A stretch of 64,000 nt of DNA from Bradyrhizobium sp. CB3481. GTDB taxonomy: Bacteria; Pseudomonadota; Alphaproteobacteria; Rhizobiales; Xanthobacteraceae. Below the pieces are notes generated by a model that saw only the letters and a list, made by a program, of their open reading frames with translations, was not told the origin of the DNA and ran no database searches. Position 1 is the first letter of the stretch, and each line of letters begins with the position of its first letter. The stretch covers positions 2,624,501 through 2,688,500 of the forward strand of contig NZ_CP121647.1 of assembly GCF_029714305.1 (NCBI RefSeq). Direction: 5' to 3'. Of this stretch, positions 18,319 to 31,463 are shown in pieces. The translations under genes and the position numbers were made by a program.

Positions 18319-18470
18319 TCGGGGCCTTCATCCTTCGAGACGCGGCGAATACGCCGCTCCTCAGGATGAGGGTCTAAGACCAATGCTTGCGGAAGAATTG
18401 ATGGTTGCCGCGGAATAATTGGCTCCCCTCATGGTGAGGAGGCGCGCTAGCGCCGTCTCGAACCACGAGG
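18319..18470. repeat. Pair of short intergenic palindromic repeats
   Basis: The first element runs from TCATCCTTCGAGACGC to CCTCAGGATGAGG (about 18328-18372); the second from CTCATGGTGAGGAGGCGC to GCGCCGTCTCGAACCACGAGG (about 18428-18470). The pieces look like halves of one dispersed repeat family. Nothing coding is seen between them. Confidence 0.65.
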
Positions 18471-18517
18471 CCACGGAAGGAGCCACAGCGCTTACGCAGC
18501 GGCGAAGACGCGCCCTG

Positions 18518-18790
18518 TCAGGCCAGGAACTTCACGCCGTAGGTCTTTCCCCGGCGCCAGACCACTTCGCAGGACTGGCGTGTCGAATGTTCGGGCACCA
18601 GCGCCAGTTCGAAGCTGTCCCTGATATCGAACGCGGCGTCGGTCACGATCTTGGCGCCGCCGGGCGAGACGTCGAGGACGATGCATTCGATCTTCGTCAC
18701 CCCGTTGTCGATCGTCATCCATGTCGGCCGCTTGCGCAATTGACGCCGCGGCTCGCGCTGCACCTTTGTCCTTTGTTCGTCGACAATCAT
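18518..18790 (-). CDS. PilZ domain protein
   Basis: 90 residues, a single PilZ domain. The cyclic-di-GMP binding marks are the Arg-rich N-terminus (RREPRR region: QREPRRQLRKR) and DVSPGGAKI, followed by the barrel ending VVWRRGKTYGVKF. It would be a soluble receptor for cyclic-di-GMP; a diguanylate cyclase is encoded 33 kb away in the same window. It stands alone. Confidence 0.88.
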   Translation of the reverse strand: MIVDEQRTKVQREPRRQLRKRPTWMTIDNGVTKIECIVLDVSPGGAKIVTDAAFDIRDSFELALVPEHSTRQSCEVVWRRGKTYGVKFLA

Positions 18791-19141
18791 GTCCTGCCCA
18801 TCCGTCGTTTGACCCAGTCGGCTGGGTCGTCGAAGCGGGCCTCATAGTGAATGCAACTTCGTAAAGTTCCCTTAGCCTATTGATTCAAATTGACCGCTTC
18901 GATTGGCGAGGTTGTAAGCCCTGCACGCGCAACCAGGCTGGCCCGGTTTACGTCCGGTTGGCATCGCCGGACGCCGACGATTTCGCAGCTGCAGAAAGCT
19001 GCCCGCAGTGCGCGCAGACCGCGCGTCCGAATGCAGTTTCAACCAACCCGGAAAACGCCTACTGTCTGCGGCAGCCCGGGACGGCATGGGGGAAGCCCGG
19101 CGCAACAAAACCAACACCCTCAAATCACTTGGGAGGAAGTC
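18791..19141. other. Intergenic region upstream of the HbpS-like gene
   Basis: 351 bases between divergent genes. Open frames cross it, but their composition is not protein-like and none has a ribosome site. It presumably holds promoters for both the PilZ gene and the HbpS-like gene. Confidence 0.5.
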
Positions 19142-19681
19142 ATGCGTCGGAATAGTTTGGCGATTCTTGCGGCATGCGCCGCGGTAACTGTCTGCGGTCA
19201 GGCTGAAGCCCAGCAATCGGCCCCGCCGCCCGCGCCGGCGGTGCCCGACCAGATGCCGTTCGATGTCCCCTATGGAAATTCGATCACCGTCGATCGCGCC
19301 GCCGAGGTCGTCAAGGCAGTGCTTGCCGAGGCCACCAAATCTCCGCGCAACTGGAAGCTCGCGATTTCCGTCGTCGATACCCATGGCGAGCTCGTCTACT
19401 TCTACAAGATGGACAGCACCCAGCAGGCGTCGGTGGTGATTTCCCAGAACAAGGCGCGCACGTCGGCTCGCTATCGACGCCCGACCCAGAACATCAACAA
19501 CGTGCTGCAGACACCAGCCGGCGCCTACATCATCACATTGGAGTCGCCTCCGCCAGCCGGATCACCCGGCGGCTTTCCGCTGATCGAGGGCGGCAAGATT
19601 ATCGGCGCGATTGGTTGCAGCGGCGCTACCGGCGACCAGGACGCGGTGGCCTGCAAGGCCGGCGTGGAGACGATCAAGTAG
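19142..19681 (+). CDS. Secreted heme-binding / GlcG-HbpS family protein
   Basis: 179 residues. A signal peptide (MRRNSLAILAACAAVTV..., cleavage after AEA) is followed by a Pro-rich linker and a GlcG/HbpS domain (LAISVVDTHGELVYFYKMD; later GGFPLIEGGKIIGAIGCSG). Family members bind heme or act as small accessory proteins in the periplasm; the ligand here is unknown. The start at 19142 has GGGAGGAAGTC directly upstream; the longer frame to 18890 lacks this support. It is followed by a palindromic repeat that may serve as its 3' end. Confidence 0.86.
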   Translation: MRRNSLAILAACAAVTVCGQAEAQQSAPPPAPAVPDQMPFDVPYGNSITVDRAAEVVKAVLAEATKSPRNWKLAISVVDTHGELVYFYKMDSTQQASVVISQNKARTSARYRRPTQNINNVLQTPAGAYIITLESPPPAGSPGGFPLIEGGKIIGAIGCSGATGDQDAVACKAGVETIK

Positions 19682-19698
19682 TTTCATCATTCCGGAAT

Positions 19699-19794
19699 CG
19701 TAGGGTGGGCAAAGCGTAGCGTGCCCACCATCTATCAGCGACTCCTGCTGCTTGATGGTGGGCACGGCGCAAGCGCGCCTTTGCCCACCCTACG
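19699..19794. repeat. Palindromic repeat of the GTAGGGTGGGCAAAG family
   Basis: Arms CGTAGGGTGGGCAAAGCG and CGCCTTTGCCCACCCTACG enclose a second inverted pair GTGCCCACCA...TGGTGGGCAC. It lies between two convergent genes, so it may also act as a bidirectional end of transcription. Confidence 0.8.
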
Positions 19795-19818
19795 GCCGCC
19801 TGCACACGACACATCGCC

Positions 19819-21339
<1,521 letters not shown>

Positions 21340-21480
21340 GATCGTTCTCTGGTCCTGCCGGCGAGCACGACGTTCGGTGGCCAGCGGCCATCATCGAACG
21401 TCGGTGTCGAAGCGCGGCGGTTGATTGAAATGCGGGCGCGAATTCAAGAGGCGCGACACCGCACGGCCACGAGGGCAGAC

Positions 21481-21525
21481 CAGAAAGACGTTTTGCCAGA
21501 AGACGTTTTGCCAGAAGACGTTTTT
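21481..21525. repeat. Tandem repeat, about three copies of a 15-base unit
   Basis: The unit CAGAAGACGTTTTGC occurs at 21481-21496 (one extra A), 21497-21511 and, partly, 21512-21525. It lies 140-190 bases upstream of the ABC-F start. A hairpin CCCTGCAAA-CGCA-TTTGCAGGG follows at 21544-21565. The 342-base gap holds no convincing gene. Confidence 0.85.
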
Positions 21526-21681
21526 GGAAAATTGTCTGGTCAGCCCTGCAAACGCATTTGCAGGGCGTGACCCGGGCCATGCTGGCGATAGTGCCGGAAA
21601 AACGTCGTCATCGCACGGCCCTCCTTTCTTGATGGCATTAGACTAGCGAGGCCGAGAGCGAACGGCAAGCCAAAGCCGTGG

Positions 21682-22452
21682 CTAGAAATTCACCCGGTTC
21701 GAAATCGCGCCGTCGACGACGAGGTTGGAGCCGGTCGTGAAGGAGGAGGCGGGGCTCGCCAAAAACACCGCCGCGTTGGCGATCTCCTGCGGCGTTGCCA
21801 TCCGGCCGGTCGGGTTGCGCGCCAGCGCATCCTGGTAGCGCTTGGGCATGTCGCGCTCGACCATGTTCCAGACGCCGCCCTTGAAATAGACCGTGCCGGG
21901 CGACACCACGTTGACGCGGATTTTCTTAGCCGCGTGCTGCCGCGCCAAGCCCTTGGCCATATGGATCAGCGCCGCCTTGATCGGGCCGTAGGAGCTCGCG
22001 ATGTCGGCCTGCGCGGCCGAGATCGACGAGATGATGATGAAGGCGGCATCGCCGGTCTTGCCGCCGCTCGCCTCGAGAAACGGCCGTGCCGCCTCGAACG
22101 CATTGACCGCGCCGAGCACGTCGAGCCGAAAGTTCTGCTCCCAGGAGGCGGGATCGCCGCCTTGCGCCATCGCGCCGGCGTTGGAGAACAGCATGTCGAT
22201 GCTGCCGAGTTCGCCGGCCGCATCCGCGATCCATGCCTTCAGCGCTGTCGCATCGGTAAGATCGAGCGGTGTTCCGGTCGCGCGCACGCCCTTTGCCTTG
22301 AGCTCGGCAACGGTGGCCGCGACCTGCTCGGCATTGCGCGCGCAGACGGCGACGCCTGCGCCTTCGCCCGCCAGCGTCTCCGCAATCGCTCGTCCGATGC
22401 CGCGCGTGCCGCCGAGCACGATGGCGTTTCTGCCTTTCAAACCCAAATCCAT
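21682..22452 (-). CDS. SDR family oxidoreductase
   Basis: 256 residues, classical short-chain dehydrogenase. The cofactor motif is GGTRGIGRA, then NAG (FSNAGAM), the catalytic Ser in IIISSIS and Tyr-x-x-x-Lys in SYGPIKAAL. The C-terminal SSFTTGSNLVVDG is typical of FabG-like members. Start 22452 is preferred for the AAGGAAA site upstream. The substrate is unknown. Confidence 0.92.
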   Translation of the reverse strand: MDLGLKGRNAIVLGGTRGIGRAIAETLAGEGAGVAVCARNAEQVAATVAELKAKGVRATGTPLDLTDATALKAWIADAAGELGSIDMLFSNAGAMAQGGDPASWEQNFRLDVLGAVNAFEAARPFLEASGGKTGDAAFIIISSISAAQADIASSYGPIKAALIHMAKGLARQHAAKKIRVNVVSPGTVYFKGGVWNMVERDMPKRYQDALARNPTGRMATPQEIANAAVFLASPASSFTTGSNLVVDGAISNRVNF

Positions 22453-22562
22453 TTTTGTTTTTCCTTGTGTGAGTCCACACGCATTGTAGCGGCGAAGGCC
22501 ATCGAAGCGCAAACCGCGTGGGCAGTTCATGTTGCGAGATTACAACGTCAAACTCAGTTGTC

Positions 22563-22660
22563 GTCACCCGCGAAGGCGGGTGATCCAGTATTCCAGAGAC
22601 GTCAGTAATTGAATCGAGAAGTCGCGGCGTACTGGATCCTCCGCCTGCGCGGAGGATGAC
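22563..22660. repeat. Palindromic repeat of the GTCACCCGCGAAGGCGGGTGA family
   Basis: The left half GTCACCCGCGAAGGCGGGTGA-TCCAGTA is mirrored by TACTGGA-TCCTCCGCCTGCGCGGAGGATGAC. Each half is itself a hairpin. A partial copy of the right half recurs at 47355-47385 with identical sequence. Confidence 0.88.
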
Positions 22661-22710
22661 AGTCGAATTGTGCGGCACTATCTCGGCGTCATTGCTGCGT
22701 TCGCAATGGC

Positions 22711-22998
22711 TCACTCCGGCGCGGCGCCTACCGGCGGGCCGCCGGGCGGGCGGTGCAGGAAGGTGATGGTCGCGTAGGCGCCGAGCCAGGAGCCGAGGGC
22801 GGCGAAGGCGACGTAGACCCAGTTCTCGGTGTAGCTGATGACGGCGTAGGACGAGAGCAGATACCAGATGCTGCTCCAGGTCGCCGCCGGCACGCGCTTG
22901 CGCGCCACCACCGCCGAGGTGAACATGACATAGACCGCGTCCGTTGCCGCGGTCGCAAGCAGAACGGCTCCTGCCGTCAGGGGATCGATGGCAGCCAT
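22711..22998 (-). CDS. Small hypothetical membrane protein
   Basis: 95 residues with three hydrophobic segments (LTAGAVLLATAATDAVYVMF, WSSIWYLLSSYAVISY, VYVAFAALGSWLGAYATITF). The family is not recognised by name; the fold recalls small two-to-three-segment integral proteins. Start 22998 is chosen for GAGGAG six bases upstream. It is divergent from the CoA transferase, with 56 bases between the starts. Confidence 0.72.
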   Translation of the reverse strand: MAAIDPLTAGAVLLATAATDAVYVMFTSAVVARKRVPAATWSSIWYLLSSYAVISYTENWVYVAFAALGSWLGAYATITFLHRPPGGPPVGAAPE

Positions 22999-23054
22999 TG
23001 CAACTCCTCTGGAGCTCGGGCAGAGCTTTTGCAAGCTAGGGAAGAGACACGCCG

Positions 23055-24449
23055 ATGCAAAGCCCCCGCGAAATCCTTTCCGATATCTGGACCTCCGTCG
23101 GCGGCGAGGCGTCCGCGCTCGATGCCGTCACGCTGACCGGCGAGGAGCCGCAACTGCCGTCCTCGTTTCGCGTCGCCGCCGCCGCGCAGGTCAGCATCGC
23201 GGCAAGTGGGCTCGCCGCGGCCGAAATCTGGAAAATGCGGAAGGGGCAGGCGCAGGAGGTCGCTGTCGATATGCGCCACGCCGTGGTCGAGTGCCGCAGC
23301 GAGCGGTATCTGCGCGTCGATGGCAAGCCGCCGCCGCCGGCCTGGGACGCCATCGCCGGCGTCTACAGGGTCCGCGATGGCTTCGTTCGGCTGCACACTA
23401 ATTTTCCCCACCACCGTGACGCCGTCTGCAAGGTGCTCGATTGCCGGGCCGACCGCGAGGCGGTTCAGGTCGCGCTGATGCAATGGGAGGGCGAAGCGTT
23501 CGAAACCGCCGCCTATGCGAATGGCGGCGTCGTCGCCTTCATGCGTTCGCAGGACAAATGGTCGGCGACGCCGCAGGCGAAAGCGCTCGCCGGATTGCCG
23601 CTGATCTCGATCACGAAGATCGGCGAAGCTGCGCCAAAGTCCTGGCCGCCCGGCGAGCGGCCGCTGGCCGGCATCCGCGTGCTCGATCTATCGCGCGTGA
23701 TCGCAGGACCGGTGGCCGGGCGGACGCTCGCCGCCCATGGCGCCGACGTGCTGCTGATCTCCGGTCCCGAACTGCCGGCAATCCCTTGGCTCACCATCGA
23801 CACCGGCCGCGGCAAACTGACCAGCTTTGTCGAGCTCAAGAACGAAGAGGGGCGGGCGGCCTTGCGCGAACTGCTGGCGGCGGCCGACATTTTTTCGCAG
23901 GGCTATCGCCCGCGCGCGCTCGCACGCCTCGGCTTCTCGCCGGAAGATGCCGCGCGCATCAGTCCCGGCATCATCTATGTCACCTTGTCGGCGTACGGTG
24001 CCGCCGGGCCGTGGGCGGAGCGGCGCGGCTTCGACTCCTTGGTGCAGATGGCGACCGGATTCAACCATGCCGAGGGGCAGGCCGTGGGCATCGATGGTCC
24101 CAAGGAGTTGCCGGCGCAGATGCTCGATCACGCCACCGGCTACTTCATGGCGTTCGGCGCCATGATGGCGAAAGCGCGTCAGGCGCGTGAAGGCGGCAGT
24201 TGGCACGTCCAGGTATCCTTGGCGCAGACCGGACGCTGGCTCTGGAATCTCGGACGGATCGATGGCGGGCTGGATACCCGGGATTTTACGGGGGAAACGG
24301 TAATGCCTTTTATGGAGGCGATGGATTCCGGCTTTGGTGCGCTGCGATCGGTCAGGCATTCCGCGGTTCTGTCAAAAACCCCGGCATTTTGGGATCGCCC
24401 GGCGATGCCGCTCGGCAGCCATTCACCGCAATGGCCCTCCTGCGAATGA
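23055..24449 (+). CDS. CaiB/BaiF family CoA transferase
   Basis: 464 residues, class III CoA transferase. The strongest motif is GIRVLDLSRVIAGPVAGRTLAAHGADV (from about residue 205), with the following region for CoA and the catalytic carboxylate. An N-terminal part of about 200 residues precedes this motif, longer than in standard CaiB and like a degenerate second half, as in two-domain members of the family. Sequence GIIYVTLSAYG is also conserved. It moves CoA between organic acids; the acid is unknown. Confidence 0.85.
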   Translation: MQSPREILSDIWTSVGGEASALDAVTLTGEEPQLPSSFRVAAAAQVSIAASGLAAAEIWKMRKGQAQEVAVDMRHAVVECRSERYLRVDGKPPPPAWDAIAGVYRVRDGFVRLHTNFPHHRDAVCKVLDCRADREAVQVALMQWEGEAFETAAYANGGVVAFMRSQDKWSATPQAKALAGLPLISITKIGEAAPKSWPPGERPLAGIRVLDLSRVIAGPVAGRTLAAHGADVLLISGPELPAIPWLTIDTGRGKLTSFVELKNEEGRAALRELLAAADIFSQGYRPRALARLGFSPEDAARISPGIIYVTLSAYGAAGPWAERRGFDSLVQMATGFNHAEGQAVGIDGPKELPAQMLDHATGYFMAFGAMMAKARQAREGGSWHVQVSLAQTGRWLWNLGRIDGGLDTRDFTGETVMPFMEAMDSGFGALRSVRHSAVLSKTPAFWDRPAMPLGSHSPQWPSCE

Positions 24450-24578
24450 GGCGGTCATCCGTCATTCATCCGCATTTCTCCAAACTTTAACCTCACCGCG
24501 AACCCGGTTTCGATTTTTAGGTTGTCTAAATGCCCAATTGCGCACTATTAGCGGATAGGTGAGGCAAAACGTCGCTGA

Positions 24579-25838
24579 GTGGCCCGGGCCAAAATGCTGA
24601 ACGAATTTACAAAGCGCTGGCAGCCGCTTAGTCGGAAGCGTTGGGCTATGATCCTGACGCTGGTCGGCCTTGCAGGCGCGGGCGTCTACGGCTTCTCGAA
24701 GATCGGGGGCACCAAGGCCGGGCATTCCGAAATTTCGAGCCAGTCCCGCAAAGGACTCCAGCGCTACGCGCCGAGCCCCGCGGAATGGGCCAGCCTGACC
24801 ATTCAACCCGTTACCGAACGCGGCTTCCGCGCCGAGCACGTCACCGAAGGCAAGATCGCGATCGACGAAGATCGCTCGACGCCGGTGTTCTCGCCCTATG
24901 CCGGCCGCGTCACCCGGTTGCTCGCCAAGCCGGGCGACAGCGTCGTCAAGGGCCAGCCGCTGTTCGTGATCGAGGCCGCCGACAACGTTCAGGCACAAAA
25001 CGATTTCATCGCCGCGATGACGGCGATGAACAAGGCGAAGTCCGCGCTCGATCTGGCGCAGTTGCAGGGCCAGCGCGCCAAGGATCTGTTCGAAGGCAAG
25101 GCCGTTCCGCTGAAGGATTATCAGCAGAGCCAGGCAACCCTGATCCAGGCGCAGAACGACCTGCGCTCCTCGGAAACGGCGCTGCAGGCGGCGCGCAACA
25201 AACTGCGCCTGCTCGGCCTCACCGACGAAGACATCGCGACCTTCCAGGAGAAGGGCCGCATCAACCCCGAGATCACCATCTTCGCGCCGATCGCCGGCAC
25301 CGTGGTCCAGCGCAAGATCGGCCCCGGGCAGTACGTCAACGCCGGGGCAAGCGATCCCGTCTACGTGATCGGCGACCTCTCGACCGTCTGGCTCACGGCC
25401 TTCGTCCGCGAAAGCGACTGCGCCAACGTCGCGATCGGGCAGGACGTGACCTTTAACGTGCTGGCGCTGCCGGGACGCTCGCTGACGGCGCGGATCAACT
25501 ATGTCGCCACCGCGATCGATCCGGCGACGCGGCGCCTTTTGGTACGCGCCACCATCGACAACAAGAACGGCACGCTGAAGCCCGAAATGTTCGCCAATGT
25601 CACGATCTATTCGGCGAGCGACCGTCCGGCGGTCGGCGTGCCGAAGCAGGCGCTGATCTATGAAGGCGACCAGGTCCGGATCTGGGTCGCGCATCCGGAC
25701 AAGACCATTGAACTGCGTCAGATCAAGCCCGGCCTCACCAATGGCGAACTCGTCGAGGTGGTCGGCAATCTGAAGCCCGGTGAGCAGATTGTCACCAAGG
25801 GCGCCCTTTTCATCGACCGTGCCGCGTCCGGCAGCTGA
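24579..25838 (+). CDS. RND efflux periplasmic adaptor (CzcB/CusB-like)
   Basis: 419 residues (from GTG 24579; 414 from ATG 24594). One N-terminal membrane segment, lipoyl domain FSPYAGRVTRLLAKPGDSVVKGQPLF, a helical hairpin rich in Ala/Gln, second lipoyl half IFAPIAGTVVQRKIGPGQYV, and a beta-barrel ending QIVTKGALFIDRAA. It joins the RND pump to an outer-membrane channel. It lies 25 bases upstream of the pump gene. Confidence 0.9.
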   Translation: MARAKMLNEFTKRWQPLSRKRWAMILTLVGLAGAGVYGFSKIGGTKAGHSEISSQSRKGLQRYAPSPAEWASLTIQPVTERGFRAEHVTEGKIAIDEDRSTPVFSPYAGRVTRLLAKPGDSVVKGQPLFVIEAADNVQAQNDFIAAMTAMNKAKSALDLAQLQGQRAKDLFEGKAVPLKDYQQSQATLIQAQNDLRSSETALQAARNKLRLLGLTDEDIATFQEKGRINPEITIFAPIAGTVVQRKIGPGQYVNAGASDPVYVIGDLSTVWLTAFVRESDCANVAIGQDVTFNVLALPGRSLTARINYVATAIDPATRRLLVRATIDNKNGTLKPEMFANVTIYSASDRPAVGVPKQALIYEGDQVRIWVAHPDKTIELRQIKPGLTNGELVEVVGNLKPGEQIVTKGALFIDRAASGS

Positions 25839-25863
25839 CCCCTCACTGAAAGCTTCGATCTGA

Positions 25864-28985
<3,122 letters not shown>

Positions 28986-28986
<1 letters not shown>

Positions 28987-29009
28987 TGGGCATGTGGGCA
29001 CATGCCCAT
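28986..29009. terminator. Hairpin between the RND pump and the methyltransferase
   Basis: ATGGGCATGT-GGGC-ACATGCCCAT is a perfect 10-base stem starting at the pump stop codon, followed by GTTTCC. The short T run makes it a weak terminator or an attenuator. Confidence 0.45.
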
Positions 29010-29092
29010 GTTTCCTGCCCACTCGATTTGTGGTTGACGCCTTCCCGTGGCCGTTCCTTGATACCTGCAGGGAAAAACCGCAGGAGCAAGCC

Positions 29093-30538
29093 ATGCGGGC
29101 CGAGGAAAGCCAGGGACATGCCAACGGCCACGTGCCGCCGGCGAAATCGCCGGCCACGGCCGAGCAGATACTCGGAGAAATCCGCGAGTTCTGCCGTCAG
29201 ACCCAGACCGCTGAATCGACCTTCGGGCGGCTGGTCGTCAATGACGGCAAGCTGGTCTCGCGGCTGCGCGACGGCGCGCGGATCACGACCGGCACGCTCG
29301 ACAAAGTCCGCGCCTATCTCGCCGAGCACCAGCCCGCCTCAAGCGTAAATGGCGGCCAGTCGCCGCCGGCCGCGAAGCCGCAAAATGGCGTCGCCGCGGC
29401 GCCGGCGGTGGCGCCCCCAGGCTTCCGGTTCTTCGACAACCGGCAAAAATACCTGCTGTTCGTCTCGACCTGCAGCGAGAAGACCGAGGTCGGTAACCGC
29501 ATCTCACTCGAGCTCGGCAATCTGCAGCCCGCGCCGCCGGCGCTGCGCATCTTCGACGCCGGCGTCGGCGACGGCACGGTGCTGTCGCGGGTGATGCGGG
29601 CGGTGCACGCACGCTTCCCGACGATGCCGCTCTATGTCGTCGCCAAGGAGATCAGCTACGAAGACGTCCGCCTGATGCTGGAGAAAATGGCGGACCGCCT
29701 GTTCGAGCATCCCGCCACCGTGCTCGTCGTCACCAACCTCTATTATGCCGAGGCGCCGTGGCTGACGCCGCGCTCGGTGACATCGGCGCACGGCCTGATC
29801 TGGAAGGACGTCACACTGACCGGCAATACCGCGCACGGCTTTGCCGAGCAGATCGGCCAGCTCGAAGGCTTCCTGGCCGAGAACTGGCGCGCCGGCATCA
29901 GCCCGGTTACCGGCAATCCGGTCTACCAGCGCCCGGTGATCCTGACACTGCGGCGCGAGGACCATTCGTTCCTGCTCGATCCGATCATGCCGCGGCCGGG
30001 GCGGGTGATGGCAGACTATGATCTCGTCATCGCCTCGCAGCCCTACCGGGCGCGGGCGAGCGTCGAGTTCAAGGCTTCGAAGGTCATCACGCCGCTGGTC
30101 AAGTCGCTGCGGCCGGGCGGGCGGCTGATCGGCATCCATTCGCACGGCAAGGATCCCGGCATCGAAATCATCGATCAGGTTTGGCCCGGCGATGATCCCT
30201 TCAAGACCGACCGCTACGCGATCCTGCGCCAGGTCAAGCACGAGCTTGGCGCGGCGGCCCGCCACTATAATTTCAATGCCTCCTCCGACGCGCGCTCGAT
30301 CTTCCGTTACCACATGCACACGCTGCCGGATGAGGTCAGCGGCCCGATCGGAACGTCGACGCTGTTCGCCGCCTGGAACGCCGCGATCTACGTCGCGCAG
30401 ATCGAGGACAACAGGCTGTCGGAAGTGGTTCGCGACGGCCGCTATCTCGAGGCGACCGACCGCGTGCTGCAGAAGCATGGCGGCCTCTGGTTCAACGACG
30501 AGACCTACGTGATCTCGCGCCGCCGCGCACCGGCCTGA
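29093..30538 (+). CDS. HTH-methyltransferase fusion protein
   Basis: 481 residues. Residues about 21-78 look like a winged or Cro-like helix-turn-helix unit (AESTFGRLVVNDGKLVSRLR), then a Pro/Ala linker. From about 110 there is a Rossmann methyltransferase; its SAM motif I is IFDAGVGDGTVLSRVM (153-168). The C-terminal half contains LVKSLRPGGRLIGIHSHGKD, like methyltransferase motif V-VI. Start 29093 has CAGGAG seven bases upstream. It is 13 bases from the MTHFR-like gene, which strongly suggests joint function in one-carbon metabolism. Substrate unknown. Confidence 0.75.
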   Translation: MRAEESQGHANGHVPPAKSPATAEQILGEIREFCRQTQTAESTFGRLVVNDGKLVSRLRDGARITTGTLDKVRAYLAEHQPASSVNGGQSPPAAKPQNGVAAAPAVAPPGFRFFDNRQKYLLFVSTCSEKTEVGNRISLELGNLQPAPPALRIFDAGVGDGTVLSRVMRAVHARFPTMPLYVVAKEISYEDVRLMLEKMADRLFEHPATVLVVTNLYYAEAPWLTPRSVTSAHGLIWKDVTLTGNTAHGFAEQIGQLEGFLAENWRAGISPVTGNPVYQRPVILTLRREDHSFLLDPIMPRPGRVMADYDLVIASQPYRARASVEFKASKVITPLVKSLRPGGRLIGIHSHGKDPGIEIIDQVWPGDDPFKTDRYAILRQVKHELGAAARHYNFNASSDARSIFRYHMHTLPDEVSGPIGTSTLFAAWNAAIYVAQIEDNRLSEVVRDGRYLEATDRVLQKHGGLWFNDETYVISRRRAPA

Positions 30539-30551
30539 CGAGGAGGCGCCG

Positions 30552-31463
30552 GTGACCGTCTCCGTTCAGTCATCCGACCGTCTCGCCGCGCTGCTGCCTG
30601 CGGCCTCGGTCGAAATCTCCTCACGCGGGCACCAGGTCGCGGAATTGCGCGATCATTTCGCTGAAGGCACCGACGTCACCATCACCTTCCTGCCCGGCGA
30701 CCATTATCGTCACAACGTAGAAACCGCCGCCGCGCTGCGCCGCGCCGGCTATAATCCGGTGCCGCATATCGCCGCGCGCGAAATGGCTTCGCGGGAGGCG
30801 CTGGGCGATTTTCTCGCGCGGGCGCGGGGCGAGGCCGATGTCTCGCGCATCGTGCTGATCGCGGGCGATGTCGCCGCAGCCAGAGGCCCATTCAAATCAA
30901 CGCGCGACGTTGCCTCAAGCGGCTTGCTCGAGGCGCATGGAATTGCGTGTGTCAGCGTGGCCGGTCATCCCGAGGGCCATCCCTATCTCGAACTGCCGGA
31001 GGCGCTTGACGGCCTGAAGGCATGGCGCGACTGGTCTCGGCAGACGGGCACGCGGGTCGATGTCGTCACGCAATTCTGCTTCGAGAGCACGCCAATCCTG
31101 CAATGGATCGGCGCACTCGATAAAGGGGGCATCGATCTGCCTGTCATCGTCGGCCTCGCCGGCCCGGCCACGCCCGCGACGCTGACAAAGTTCGCGCTCC
31201 GCTGCGGCATCGGCAATTCCATGCGCGCGCTGCGAGCCCAGATCGGCCGGTTCGGCCGGCTGCTGACGGATACCGGGCCGGACGAGGTCATGAGAGGGCT
31301 GCGGTCGGCGCCGACAGGCGCGACCGCTGCGATCACAGGATTTCACCTCTTCCCGTTCGGTGGCCTGCGCAAGGCCGGCAACTGGCTGCGCGATTACGAC
31401 CGCGACCCGCTCCCACCTGCGGAGCGCGTCGCGGCCGCGCATGCCGGGCTTCAGAACCCGTAG
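30552..31463 (+). CDS. Methylenetetrahydrofolate reductase-like protein
   Basis: 303 residues with the MTHFR TIM-barrel pattern: VTITFLPGDHYRHNVETAAALRRAG, PHIAARE, LIAGDVAA (flavin loop) and VAGHPEGHP. The N-terminal VEISSRG replaces the usual SFEFFPP, so the residue corresponding to the catalytic Glu needs structural checking. Such divergent members often accompany methyltransferases that feed methyl groups to folate. GTG start, with GAGGAGGCGCCG upstream. Its 3' end overlaps the convergent amidohydrolase by 13 bases. Confidence 0.8.
   Translation: MTVSVQSSDRLAALLPAASVEISSRGHQVAELRDHFAEGTDVTITFLPGDHYRHNVETAAALRRAGYNPVPHIAAREMASREALGDFLARARGEADVSRIVLIAGDVAAARGPFKSTRDVASSGLLEAHGIACVSVAGHPEGHPYLELPEALDGLKAWRDWSRQTGTRVDVVTQFCFESTPILQWIGALDKGGIDLPVIVGLAGPATPATLTKFALRCGIGNSMRALRAQIGRFGRLLTDTGPDEVMRGLRSAPTGATAAITGFHLFPFGGLRKAGNWLRDYDRDPLPPAERVAAAHAGLQNP

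Noticed and set aside
18890..19141. N-terminal extension of the HbpS-like protein
   Set aside because: The extension is not protein-like, and the internal ATG at 19142 has an ideal ribosome site followed by a signal peptide.
21481..21525. CRISPR-like array
   Set aside because: The units are adjacent without spacers and only about three copies exist; it is a simple tandem repeat. No cas genes occur in the window.
24462..25694. 410-residue minus-strand ORF over the RND adaptor
   Set aside because: Antisense shadow of a well-supported adaptor gene; the sequence has the Asp/Arg/Gly bias of antisense frames.
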